Shown: positions 50,858 to 58,792 of the stretch, piece by piece
Numbering within the stretch: position 1 is the stretch's first letter
How the letters are laid out: each line of letters begins with the position of its first letter
Source: Hydrogenophaga sp. SL48
Lineage (GTDB): Bacteria; Pseudomonadota; Gammaproteobacteria; Burkholderiales; Burkholderiaceae_C
DNA length: 64,000 bases
Direction of reading: 5' to 3'
Assembly (NCBI RefSeq): GCF_021729865.1
Contig: NZ_CP063400.1
Coordinates: forward strand, 4,650,001 to 4,714,000
Made by a program: the position numbers and the translations under genes
The notes under the pieces: generated by a model
The model's input: the letters and a program-made list of their open reading frames with translations, nothing else
Told to the model about the DNA's origin: nothing
Databases searched by the model: none

Positions 50858-51354
50858 TCCCTGCCTTGCTCCGCCGTTCGCTGCTGGGTTTGTCCCTCCT
50901 GGCCGGCGCGTCCGGCGCCGGGGCCGCGGCGTCGCCCGACGCCGTGTTCGACCGCTACGTGGCCGCCGTGCACGCGGGCGACATGGCGACGGTGCGCGCC
51001 CTGATCGCGCCCGACGTCGAGCGCTCCGACTACGTCGGCTGCCGCCCGGAGATGGACAACCCGGCCTGCCTGGCGCACTACATCGAGACCACCGTCGTGC
51101 AGCCGAAGGCGCAATTCACCCTCCTGCGCCGCCAGCTCGACGGCGACACGGTCAGCGCCCGGCTGGAGGTGCGCAGCCCCTGGCATTCCAAGGCCTGCAT
51201 CGAGCGCATCGTGGGCACCGACATCGTCCGCGTGCGCAACGGCCAGATCCACGGCTTCCGCTTCGTGCCCGACTTCGGCGACGAGTCCACCGCCATCTTC
51301 TTCGGCTCGCTGGGCATCGGCCCGCGCGCCGCACGCCCTTCCGTCAAACCCTGA
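50854..51354 (+). CDS. Secreted NTF2/SnoaL-like protein
   Basis: The 166-residue protein has a signal peptide (LLRRSLLGLSLLAGASGAGAAA) and an NTF2-like domain (DAVFDRYVAAVHAGDMATVRAL, then beta strands). Cysteines at CRPEMDNPAC and KACIERI could form disulfides in the periplasm. It may bind the substrate or an intermediate. Its start overlaps the RND stop. Confidence 0.75.
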   Translation: MIPALLRRSLLGLSLLAGASGAGAAASPDAVFDRYVAAVHAGDMATVRALIAPDVERSDYVGCRPEMDNPACLAHYIETTVVQPKAQFTLLRRQLDGDTVSARLEVRSPWHSKACIERIVGTDIVRVRNGQIHGFRFVPDFGDESTAIFFGSLGIGPRAARPSVKP

Positions 51355-51362
51355 GACCCACC

Positions 51363-52529
51363 ATGTTCAAGTACTTCCCCACCAACTACGTCTGGAACCT
51401 CTCCGTCAACCTCGCGATCGAGATGGGCGCGCGCATGGGCGAAATCGAGCAGATGTGCGCCCCCTTGCTGGAGGCCGCCAAGGCACCCGATGCGGCCGGC
51501 ACCCAGGCTTTCCGTGAAACCTGGGTGAACATGGCCGACCGGCTCTGCGGTCTGGCCGAAGAGGACGAGGCCCAGGGGCGCCTGCTGTCGGCCGGTGAAA
51601 AATACCGCCGCGCCGCCAGCTACCTGATCACCGCCGAGCGCCTGCAGGCCCACGACGCCCCGGGTCGACTGGCCCTGTACCAGCGCGAGCTGGAGCTGTT
51701 CCTCAAGGGCTCGCGCCTGATGGGGGACTCGGTCCAGCGCGTCGAGATCCCCTACGAGGGGCGGCAGCTGTCGGCGCTCTACCGCCCCGCCGAAGGCCTG
51801 CGGCCCGGCGAGCGCGCGCCCTTGCTGGTGCAGCTCAACGGTCTGGATTCCACCAAGGAGATGAAGCACCTGGTGGGCCTGTCCTCGTGGCTGGCCAAGC
51901 GCGGCGTGTCGTCGCTGATGGTGGACCAGCCGGGCACCGGTGAGGCGCTGCGCCTGCACGGCCTCACCGCGCGCTTCGACGCCGAGCACTGGGCCAGCCG
52001 CGTGGTCGACTGGCTGGAGCAGCACCCCGCCGTGGACCCCAAACGCATCGGCTGCGAAGGCGTGTCGCTGGGTGGTTATTACTGCCCGCGCGCCGTGGCC
52101 ATGGAGCCGCGTTTTGCCTGCGGCGTGGCCTGGGGTGCCAACCACGACTGGCGCGACGTGCAGAAGCGCCGGCTGGAGAAAGAAGGCGACTTCCCGGTGC
52201 CGCACTACTGGGCCCATGTGTGCTGGGTCTGGGGTGCCAAGGACGTCGACGATTTCATGCGCATCGCCGAAGACGTGCACCTGGACGGCGTGGTCGAAAA
52301 GATCAAGGTGCCCTTCCTCGTGACGCACGGCGAGCGCGATTCGCAGATCCCGCTCAAGTGGGCGCACCGCACCTACGAGCAGCTGGTCAACAGCCCGAAG
52401 CGCGAACTCAAGATCTTCACCGACCGTGAAGGCGGCGTGCAACACGCCAGCTTCGACAACAGCATCAACGCCGGTCACTACATCGCCGACTGGGTGGCAG
52501 AAACCCTGGGCGGACACACGGCCGCCTGA
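51363..52529 (+). CDS. Alpha/beta hydrolase, C-C bond hydrolase type
   Basis: The 388-residue enzyme has an N-terminal helical extension (about 120 residues) and an alpha/beta core with catalytic Ser235 in GVSLGG, Asp326 in HGERDSQIP and His361 in VQHASF. The architecture and length resemble 2,6-dihydroxypseudooxynicotine hydrolase and FrsA-like enzymes, which cleave a C-C bond next to an oxygenated aromatic ring. In this operon it could release an acyl side chain from a hydroxylated aromatic or open a cleaved ring product. Substrate is inference. Confidence 0.85.
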   Translation: MFKYFPTNYVWNLSVNLAIEMGARMGEIEQMCAPLLEAAKAPDAAGTQAFRETWVNMADRLCGLAEEDEAQGRLLSAGEKYRRAASYLITAERLQAHDAPGRLALYQRELELFLKGSRLMGDSVQRVEIPYEGRQLSALYRPAEGLRPGERAPLLVQLNGLDSTKEMKHLVGLSSWLAKRGVSSLMVDQPGTGEALRLHGLTARFDAEHWASRVVDWLEQHPAVDPKRIGCEGVSLGGYYCPRAVAMEPRFACGVAWGANHDWRDVQKRRLEKEGDFPVPHYWAHVCWVWGAKDVDDFMRIAEDVHLDGVVEKIKVPFLVTHGERDSQIPLKWAHRTYEQLVNSPKRELKIFTDREGGVQHASFDNSINAGHYIADWVAETLGGHTAA

Positions 52530-52555
52530 ACCATCGCACACACAAGGGACACTAT

Positions 52556-53488
52556 ATGAACATCATCGGACTCGACGCCCTGGTCTTTGGCGTGGACGAC
52601 CTCGCCGCCTGCCGCCAGTACCTCGTGGACTACGGCCTGCGCGACGTGGGCCATAACCGTTTCGAAGCGCTCGACGGTACCGCCGTCGTGATCCGCGCCA
52701 AGGACGACGCCTCGCTGCCGCCCGGCCTGGGCACCGCCAGCATGCTGCGCGAAACCGTCTACGGCGTGGCCGATGCCGCCACGCTGCAGGCCATCGCCAC
52801 CGAGCTGTCGCGCGACCGCACCGTGACGCACGAGGGCGGCGTGGTGCGCGCGCTGGACGACATGGGCTTTGCGCTGGCCTTCCAGGTCAGCGTGCGTCGC
52901 ACGCTGGACCTGCCCGCCGAAACCGTGAACGCGCCGGGCGCGCCGGTACTGCGCCCGGCGAACACGGTCGCTGTGGACCAGAACGCGCCGGCCCTGCCGC
53001 GCTCGCTGTCGCACGTGGTGTATTTCGTGCCCGACACCGCCAAGGCCGAGGCCTTCTACCGGCGGCTGGGTTTTGTCTGCACCGACCGCTTCACCGGCGT
53101 CGGCCCCTTCCTGCGGCCCGCCGGCACGCACGAGCACCACAGCCTTTTCATGATCCAGACGCCGCCCTTCATGAAAGGCTGCGAGCACTTCACCTTCCAC
53201 ATGGGTGGCCCCACCGAGCTGATGCTGGCGGGCACGCGTTTTGTGGAGAAGGGCTACCAGAGCTTCTGGGGGCCGGGGCGCCACAAGTTCGGCAGCAACT
53301 GGTTCTGGTACTTCAATTCGCCGCTGGGCTGCCACGTCGAGTACGACGCCGACATGGACCAGCACGACGAGCACTGGACCGGGCGCGAGGTGCCCCTGGA
53401 CGCCGACGCTTCGCAGCTGTTCCTGTTCCAGCACCGCGAGAAGTGGGCCCCGGGCGGCGGTCCGCCCCCGGGCGCCCCGGCGCACTGA
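52556..53488 (+). CDS. Two-domain VOC protein, extradiol dioxygenase type
   Basis: The 310-residue protein has two VOC domains. The C-terminal one has a plausible 2-His-1-Glu metal set: His in LSHVVYFVPD, His in GTHEHHSLFM or CEHFTFHMGG, and Glu in GCHVEYDADMD, as in class I extradiol dioxygenases; FGSNWFWYF is also typical. It probably opens a catechol-like ring with Fe(II) and O2. Its substrate is unknown. A repeat-containing mini-ORF follows its stop. Confidence 0.84.
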   Translation: MNIIGLDALVFGVDDLAACRQYLVDYGLRDVGHNRFEALDGTAVVIRAKDDASLPPGLGTASMLRETVYGVADAATLQAIATELSRDRTVTHEGGVVRALDDMGFALAFQVSVRRTLDLPAETVNAPGAPVLRPANTVAVDQNAPALPRSLSHVVYFVPDTAKAEAFYRRLGFVCTDRFTGVGPFLRPAGTHEHHSLFMIQTPPFMKGCEHFTFHMGGPTELMLAGTRFVEKGYQSFWGPGRHKFGSNWFWYFNSPLGCHVEYDADMDQHDEHWTGREVPLDADASQLFLFQHREKWAPGGGPPPGAPAH

Positions 53489-53489
53489 G

Positions 53490-53645
53490 ATGAAACACCC
53501 CCCCGCGCCGCTTCGCGTCACCCCCCCAAGGGGGGCGGCACTGGCCGTCCGGCAAAGCCGGCCCGGCGGTGCCTCTGGGTGGCGTTGCTTCGTTCGTCGC
53601 GGATGGTTCTCCGGCGCCAGCACAACTGAAGGAAACCGACCATGA
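53490..53645 (+). other. Repeat-containing mini-ORF bridging the VOC and Rieske genes
   Basis: An ATG one base after the VOC stop opens a 51-codon frame that crosses repeat R11 and ends in a TGA overlapping the ATG of the Rieske gene (ATGA). The product would be Arg/Pro/Gly-rich. It is probably not a functional protein but could preserve translational coupling. Confidence 0.3.
53496..53580 (+). repeat. Dispersed structured repeat, copy R11 (type B) inside the catabolic operon
   Basis: GCGCCGCTTCGCG hairpin, C7/G6 run hairpin, then GGCAC/GTGCC arms around CCGGC-AAA-GCCGG. It sits in the 153-bp gap between VOC and Rieske genes, the largest gap in the operon, in the operon's orientation. Confidence 0.82.
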
Positions 53646-53992
53646 GGCTGTGCCACATCGACCACCTGCCCGACGGGGCGTCCCGGGGTTTTGATCCGCA
53701 CCAGGTCGGTCAGGACACGGTGCTGGTGGTGCGCCAGGGGGCACAGCTGTTCGCCTACCGCGACGCCTGCCCCCACCACGACACGCCCATGGCCTGGCGC
53801 AAGGACGCCTACCTCGACGGCACGGGCCAACACATCGTCTGCGCGGCCCACGGCGCGCAGTTCGACATCGCCACCGGGCTGTGCACGCTCGGGCCCTGCC
53901 TGGGTGAGTCGCTCACGCCCGTCACTTTGCAGATCCACCACAACGGCGAGGTCCACCTCGCCACCGACAACCCTCTGGAGACACCCACATGA
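53642..53992 (+). CDS. Rieske [2Fe-2S] ferredoxin-type protein
   Basis: The 116-residue protein has a full Rieske site, Cys43-x-His45 (ACPHHDTP) and Cys67-x2-His70 (VCAAHGAQF), typical of small Rieske ferredoxins that feed electrons to ring-hydroxylating oxygenases. No terminal oxygenase alpha subunit or reductase is nearby; instead its stop overlaps the start of an FAD monooxygenase by 4 bp. Either it serves an oxygenase encoded elsewhere or has an unusual partnership with the flavoprotein. Confidence 0.88.
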   Translation: MRLCHIDHLPDGASRGFDPHQVGQDTVLVVRQGAQLFAYRDACPHHDTPMAWRKDAYLDGTGQHIVCAAHGAQFDIATGLCTLGPCLGESLTPVTLQIHHNGEVHLATDNPLETPT

Positions 53993-55119
53993 CCCGCTCA
54001 GCATCCCGCATCCTCATCATCGGAGGGGGCTTCTCCGGCATGGCCGCGGCCATCCAGCTGCGCAAGCAGGGCGCCGAGGTCGATCTGGTCGAGATCGACC
54101 CGGGCTGGCGCAGCTACGGCGCCGGCATCAGCCTGGGCGGCGCCACCTTGCGGGCCTTCCGCACCCTGGGCATTCTGGACGCGTTCCTGGCGCACGGCCA
54201 CGCGGCCGACGGTGTTCACCTGTGCCTGCCCCACGGCCCCCAGGTCGCTGAACTGCCCACGCCGCGCATGGCCGGCCCGGACGTGCCCGGCGGTGGCGGC
54301 ATCATGCGGCCGGTGCTGGCCCGCATCCTGGCCGAGGCCACGCGCGCCTCGGGCACGAACGTGCACCTGGGTTGCACCTTCACGGAGATCGAGCAGGATG
54401 CCGAAGGCGCGGAGGTCGGCTTCACCGACGGCCAGCGGCGGCGCTACGACCTTGTGATCGGCGCCGATGGCCTGTATTCCAAGGTGCGCGAGGCGGTGTT
54501 CCCGCAGGCGCCCAAGCCGCAGTACAGCGGGCAGGCCGTCTGGCGCGCCGTGTTGCCCAGGCCCGCCGACATCGACACCTGCGTGATGTGGATGGGCCCG
54601 AACATCAAACCCGGTGTGAACCCGGTCTCGAAGACCGAGATGTACCTCTTCGTCACCGAGCCGCGGCCGACCAACGAGCACGTCGATCCGGCCACCTTCG
54701 CCACCCACCTGCGTGGCCTGCTGGCCGACTTCCCGGCGCCCGCGCTGCAGGCCATCCGCGACCAGATCGGCCCGGATTCGCAGATCGTCTACCGCCCGCT
54801 CGAAGGCCTGCTGATGCCGCGCCCCTGGTTCAGTGGCCGCGTGGTGCTGATCGGCGACACGGTGCACGCCACCACGCCGCACCTGGCCTCGGGCGCCTGC
54901 ATCGGCATCGAGGACGCGCTGGTGCTGGCCGAAGAACTGGGCCGCACGGACGCGCTGGGCGATGCCCTGGCCGCCTTCGAAGCCCGGCGCTGGGAACGCT
55001 GCCGCATGGTGGTGCAGAACTCGGCCCGCCTGGGCGAGATCGAGGTCGCTGGCGGCGACAAGGAAGAACACGCCCGCATCATGCGCGAGTCGGCAATGGC
55101 GCTGGCCCAACCCATCTGA
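53989..55119 (+). CDS. FAD-dependent aromatic monooxygenase
   Basis: The 376-residue group A flavoprotein has the FAD motif ILIIGGGFSGMAAAIQLRKQG at the N-terminus, the DG motif VIGADGLYSKVREAVF and the GD motif GRVVLIGDTVHATTPH. Such enzymes hydroxylate phenolic or salicylate-like substrates with NAD(P)H. Its start overlaps the Rieske stop (ATGA). In the pathway it probably prepares the catechol for the extradiol-type VOC protein. Confidence 0.9.
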   Translation: MTRSASRILIIGGGFSGMAAAIQLRKQGAEVDLVEIDPGWRSYGAGISLGGATLRAFRTLGILDAFLAHGHAADGVHLCLPHGPQVAELPTPRMAGPDVPGGGGIMRPVLARILAEATRASGTNVHLGCTFTEIEQDAEGAEVGFTDGQRRRYDLVIGADGLYSKVREAVFPQAPKPQYSGQAVWRAVLPRPADIDTCVMWMGPNIKPGVNPVSKTEMYLFVTEPRPTNEHVDPATFATHLRGLLADFPAPALQAIRDQIGPDSQIVYRPLEGLLMPRPWFSGRVVLIGDTVHATTPHLASGACIGIEDALVLAEELGRTDALGDALAAFEARRWERCRMVVQNSARLGEIEVAGGDKEEHARIMRESAMALAQPI

Positions 55120-55131
55120 CCCGGAGATGCC

Positions 55132-55221
55132 ATGAACCCCCACGCTCGAAACCTCGTTTTCTCGCTGCCCCCCGAGGGGGCGAATGCCTCCTTTGAGGCG
55201 GCTCGGCAGGAGGCACCATGA
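55132..55221 (+). other. Repeat-containing mini-ORF bridging the monooxygenase and MFS genes
   Basis: An ATG preceded by CGGAGA, 12 bp after the monooxygenase stop, opens a 29-codon frame that crosses repeat R12 and ends in a TGA overlapping the MFS ATG. CCATGAAC occurs at both ends (55130-55137 and 55216-55223). It has the same layout as the mini-ORF at 53490-53645. Confidence 0.3.
55138..55215 (+). repeat. Dispersed structured repeat, copy R12 (type C) inside the catabolic operon
   Basis: A CCCCCC-GA-GGGGG hairpin is followed by outer stem TGCCTCC/GGAGGCA (55185-55191 with 55209-55215). The core palindrome of types A and B is missing. Flanked by an 8-bp direct repeat, CCATGAAC. Confidence 0.68.
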
Positions 55222-56372
55222 ACACCCGTTCCACCAGCACCCTGGGCCACGTCGCCCTGATCGTGGCGCACTGCGCCGGCATGGTTGATCTCGTGGCCCT
55301 GCCGGTCTGGGTCGGTACCCTGATCCAGCATTACAAGCTCGACCCGCAGCAGGCCGGTGGTCTGGTCACGCTGTTCCTGATCGGCGCGGTGGTCTCCAGC
55401 GTCTTCCTGGCCTCGCGTTTCCAGCGGGTGAAGGGGCGCTGGGTGGCGGCGGGCGGGTACGCGCTGGCGGCCGCCTGTTTCGGCACGCTGTCGCAACCGC
55501 TGGACTACGCCACCATGGCCATGCTGCACACGGCCGGCGGCCTGGCCGCCGGGGCCGCGCTGAGCGTCACCCACGGCACCATCGCGCGCAGCCTCAACCC
55601 GCACCTGAAGTTCGCCCTCGTCGGCGTCGGTCTGGGGGTGTTTGCGGTGGTGTTCCTCGGCGCCTCGCCCAAGATCATTGCGGAGGCCGGCGGCTACATG
55701 CTGTTCGCCCTCTTCGGCGCGGTCATGCTGCTGGCCTCGCTGGTCTGCGCCGTGGGCTTTCCCGAGCCCGAGCGAGAGCCCACGGCGGTGGGCGCACCGG
55801 TGGCGCGCATCCCGCGCGCCGTCTGGTTCGGCATCGTGGGCATCAGCGCCATGGCCCTGGTGCAGTCCATGACCTTCAGCTTCCTGGAGCGGGTCGGGGC
55901 CGACCGTGGCCACAGCCTGAACCTGATCACGGGCGTGCTGGTGGTGATGGGCCTGGTCAACCTGCTGCCCGCCGCGCTGGCGGCGATGCTGGAAAAACGC
56001 TGGAATGCGCGCAGCGTGCTGCTGGCCGGCCCGGTGATCCAGGTGCTGCTGGCGGCGGTGATCATGAACGCGCCCAGCTTCTACCCCTATGCCGCCGCGG
56101 CCTCGGTGTTCGCGGCCGTGATGATCTTCACCCACACCTTCGCCTTCGGCCTGCTGGCGCGGCTCGAACCCAGCGGCCGCGCCATGGCCGCCACGCCTGC
56201 GATGCTGATGGTCGGCGCCGCCATCGGGCCGGTGCTCGGCGGCACGCTGGTGAAGACGGCCGGCTACGGCAGCCTCGGCCTGGCGGCGCTGCTGATCGGC
56301 GGTGTGGCCGTGGCCTGCATGTCGCGGCTGCCGGGGCAGGCGCCGGCCCTGCTGGCCAGGGAGGCGGCATGA
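55218..56372 (+). CDS. MFS transporter of the catabolic operon
   Basis: The 384-residue protein has about twelve helices (for example MVDLVALPVWVGTLIQHY and FALVGVGLGVFAVVFLG). It is likely an importer or exporter for the pathway's aromatic or acidic intermediate. AGGAGG at 55208-55213, part of repeat R12, acts as ribosome binding site. Its stop overlaps the cyclase start by 4 bp. Confidence 0.87.
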   Translation: MNTRSTSTLGHVALIVAHCAGMVDLVALPVWVGTLIQHYKLDPQQAGGLVTLFLIGAVVSSVFLASRFQRVKGRWVAAGGYALAAACFGTLSQPLDYATMAMLHTAGGLAAGAALSVTHGTIARSLNPHLKFALVGVGLGVFAVVFLGASPKIIAEAGGYMLFALFGAVMLLASLVCAVGFPEPEREPTAVGAPVARIPRAVWFGIVGISAMALVQSMTFSFLERVGADRGHSLNLITGVLVVMGLVNLLPAALAAMLEKRWNARSVLLAGPVIQVLLAAVIMNAPSFYPYAAAASVFAAVMIFTHTFAFGLLARLEPSGRAMAATPAMLMVGAAIGPVLGGTLVKTAGYGSLGLAALLIGGVAVACMSRLPGQAPALLAREAA

Positions 56373-57163
56373 AACCCCAACGCCGCTTCGTCGACCTCTC
56401 CATCTACCTGGAAAACGACGTGCTCTCCGATCCGCCCCCGCTGGCGCCCAAGATCACCTACCAGCGGCACGCCGACACCCTGCCCGAGTTCATGGCCATG
56501 ATCCCCGGCACCCGGCCCGAGGACTACCCCGACGGCGAGGCCGCCGCCGCCGAGTGGGTGACGCTGACCACGCACAGCGGCACCCACCTCGACGCGCCCT
56601 GGCACTTCCACTCCACGCAGGATGCGAAGAACGGCGGCAGCCGGCCCAGCATCACCATCGACCAGGTGCCGCTGGACTGGTGTTTCCAGCCCGGCGTGAA
56701 GCTCGACTTCCGGCATTTCCCCGACGGGTACGTTGCCACCGCGGCCGATGTCGAGGCCGAGCTGCAACGCATCGGCCACACGCTGGAGCCGCTGGACATC
56801 GTGGTCGTCAACACGCGCGCCGGTTCGCGCTACGGCCAGCCCGACTTCCTGGGCGCCGGCTGCGGCATGGGCTACGAAGCCACCATGTACCTGCTGGAGC
56901 GCGGCGTGCGACTGACCGGCACCGACGCCTGGAGCTGGGACGCGCCGTTCGCCTTCACCGCGCAGAAGGTGGCCGAGACCGGCAACAAGGCGCTGATCTG
57001 GGAAGGCCACAAGGCCGGCCGCGACATCGGCTACTGCCACCTGGAGAAGCTGCACAACCTCGAAGCCCTGCCGCCCACGGGCTTCACCATCAGCTGCTTC
57101 CCGCACAAGATCCGTGGCGCCAGTGCGGGTTGGACGCGGGCCGTGGCGATTTTTGAAGACTGA
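56369..57163 (+). CDS. Cyclase/kynurenine formamidase-family hydrolase
   Basis: The 264-residue protein carries the family metal motif HSGTHLDAPWHF near residues 69-80 and a later His/Glu-containing C-terminal half. Members are metal-dependent hydrolases of amides, lactones or isatin-like rings. Here it may hydrolyse a lactone or enol product after ring cleavage. The ATGA overlap with the MFS gene fixes the start. Confidence 0.87.
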   Translation: MKPQRRFVDLSIYLENDVLSDPPPLAPKITYQRHADTLPEFMAMIPGTRPEDYPDGEAAAAEWVTLTTHSGTHLDAPWHFHSTQDAKNGGSRPSITIDQVPLDWCFQPGVKLDFRHFPDGYVATAADVEAELQRIGHTLEPLDIVVVNTRAGSRYGQPDFLGAGCGMGYEATMYLLERGVRLTGTDAWSWDAPFAFTAQKVAETGNKALIWEGHKAGRDIGYCHLEKLHNLEALPPTGFTISCFPHKIRGASAGWTRAVAIFED

Positions 57164-57181
57164 TTTGAAGAAGGACATGCC

Positions 57182-57760
57182 ATGAGCTTTCCCCCCATCC
57201 ACCGCGTCGTCACCGGCCACGACGCCGACGGCAAGGCCATCGTTGCGAGCAACGGCCCGCTGCCCACCGTGGTCGAGATCGCGGCCATCCCCGGCACGGT
57301 CTTCCACGAAGTCTGGAGCACCGCAGCCACCCCGGCCCCGGTGGACAACGCCGCCGACCCCACGCTCGGCCCGCTGATGCTGCCGCCGCCGAAGCAGGGC
57401 ACCCGCATGCGCTTTGTCGACATCCCGCCCGACACGGCCGAGTTCCTGGCCCAGGGCGCCGGGCAGATGAAAGATGCCTTCGCCCAGATCGGCGACGAGA
57501 AGGCCTCGACCGTGAAGGCGCACTCGCCGCACCCGCTGATGCACCGCACCGAGAGCATCGACTACGGCGTGGTGATCGAGGGCGAAATGACCCTGGTGCT
57601 CGACGACAGCGAGGTGCTGCTCAAGGCCGGCAGCGTGGTCGTGCAGCGCGGCACCAACCACGCCTGGGCCAACCGTTCGGGCCGGCCCTGCCGCATGCTG
57701 TTCGTGCTGCTCGACGGCGCCTACGAACCGGCGATCGACCAGGCGCTCGCGGCGCGCTGA
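57182..57760 (+). CDS. Cupin-domain protein
   Basis: The 192-residue protein has a C-terminal cupin: HRTESIDYGVVIEGEMTLVLDD (motif 1) and GSVVVQRGTNHAWANRSGRPCRMLFVLLDG (motif 2, given here in part as RGTNHAWANRSG). The N-terminal 100 residues are an extension found in similar cupins of aromatic clusters. It may be a dioxygenase, isomerase or hydratase-like enzyme; the complete metal triad of gentisate dioxygenase is not evident. Confidence 0.84.
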   Translation: MSFPPIHRVVTGHDADGKAIVASNGPLPTVVEIAAIPGTVFHEVWSTAATPAPVDNAADPTLGPLMLPPPKQGTRMRFVDIPPDTAEFLAQGAGQMKDAFAQIGDEKASTVKAHSPHPLMHRTESIDYGVVIEGEMTLVLDDSEVLLKAGSVVVQRGTNHAWANRSGRPCRMLFVLLDGAYEPAIDQALAAR

Positions 57761-57799
57761 GCCGGGACCAACGTTTCAACAACCCCCAGGAACACACCG

Positions 57800-58792
57800 A
57801 TGAAATTGGCAACCTTGCGTGACGGCAGCCTCGATGGACAACTGCTGTTGGTCTCGCGCGACGGGCAGCGCGCCGTGCGCGCCGGCGCCATCGCGCCCAG
57901 CCTGATCGAGGCCCTGCGGCGCTGGGACGAGGTGCAGGCGCCGCTGGGCGAGCTGTACGCGGCGCTCAACGCCGGCAGCGCGCCCGGCGCGTTTGACTTC
58001 GACCCCGCCGCCTGCACGGCGCCCCTGCCGCGCGCCCCGCAGTGGCTCGACGGTTCGGCCTTCCTGAACCACGGCCGCCTGATGGAGCAGGCCTTCAACA
58101 CGCCGCCCATCCCGCTGTTCGACAGCGTGCCGGTGATGTACCAGGGCGCCAGCGACGACTTCCTCGGGCCGCTCGACGACGTGCCCCTGCCCAGCGAGGC
58201 CGACGGCATCGACTTCGAGGGCGAGTTCGGTGTGGTCACCGGGCCGGTGCCCATGGGCGTGTCGCCCGAGGCGGCGCTGGCCTGCGTGCGCCTGGTGGTG
58301 CAGGTCAACGACTGGAGCCTGCGCGCGCTGGGCCCGCACGAGATGAAGACCGGCTTCGGCTTCCTGCAGGCCAAACCGTCCACCGCCTTCGCGCCCGTGG
58401 CCGTGACCCCCGACGAGCTGGGCAGCGCCTGGCGCGACGGCAGGGTGCAGATGCAGCTGAACGTGTTGTGGAACGGCGAGCGCTTCGGCGAGCCGCACGG
58501 CGGCGAGATGAACTTCCACTTCGGTCAGCTGATCGCCCACGCGGCGCGCACGCGCCGGCTCACGGCCGGCACCATCGTCGGCTCGGGCACGGTGAGCAAC
58601 GTGGCGCGCAGCGCGGGCTCGGCCTGCATCGCCGAACGCCGCGTGATCGAGAAGATCGACCAGGGCGAGATCCGCACCGGCTTCATGGCATTCGGCGACC
58701 GCGTGCGCCTGCAGGCCTGCTTCGAAGACGGGCAGGCCGGCCCGTTCGGCATGATCGACCAGCGCGTGGTGCCGGCCACCGGGGCGCCCTGA
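57800..58792 (+). CDS. Fumarylacetoacetate hydrolase-family protein
   Basis: The 330-residue protein has the FAH C-terminal domain: metal-binding acidic block GIDFEGEFGVV, VQVNDWSLRAL, and GTIVGSGTVSN. FAH enzymes cleave C-C bonds of beta-diketo acids or decarboxylate/hydrate ring-fission products. It fits a late step of aromatic degradation. Its stop and the next start share one base (TGATG). Confidence 0.9.
   Translation: MKLATLRDGSLDGQLLLVSRDGQRAVRAGAIAPSLIEALRRWDEVQAPLGELYAALNAGSAPGAFDFDPAACTAPLPRAPQWLDGSAFLNHGRLMEQAFNTPPIPLFDSVPVMYQGASDDFLGPLDDVPLPSEADGIDFEGEFGVVTGPVPMGVSPEAALACVRLVVQVNDWSLRALGPHEMKTGFGFLQAKPSTAFAPVAVTPDELGSAWRDGRVQMQLNVLWNGERFGEPHGGEMNFHFGQLIAHAARTRRLTAGTIVGSGTVSNVARSAGSACIAERRVIEKIDQGEIRTGFMAFGDRVRLQACFEDGQAGPFGMIDQRVVPATGAP

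Noticed and set aside
9055..55215. CRISPR or tandem array reading of the repeats
   Set aside because: Copies are kilobases apart, variable in sequence, and have no spacers or cas genes.
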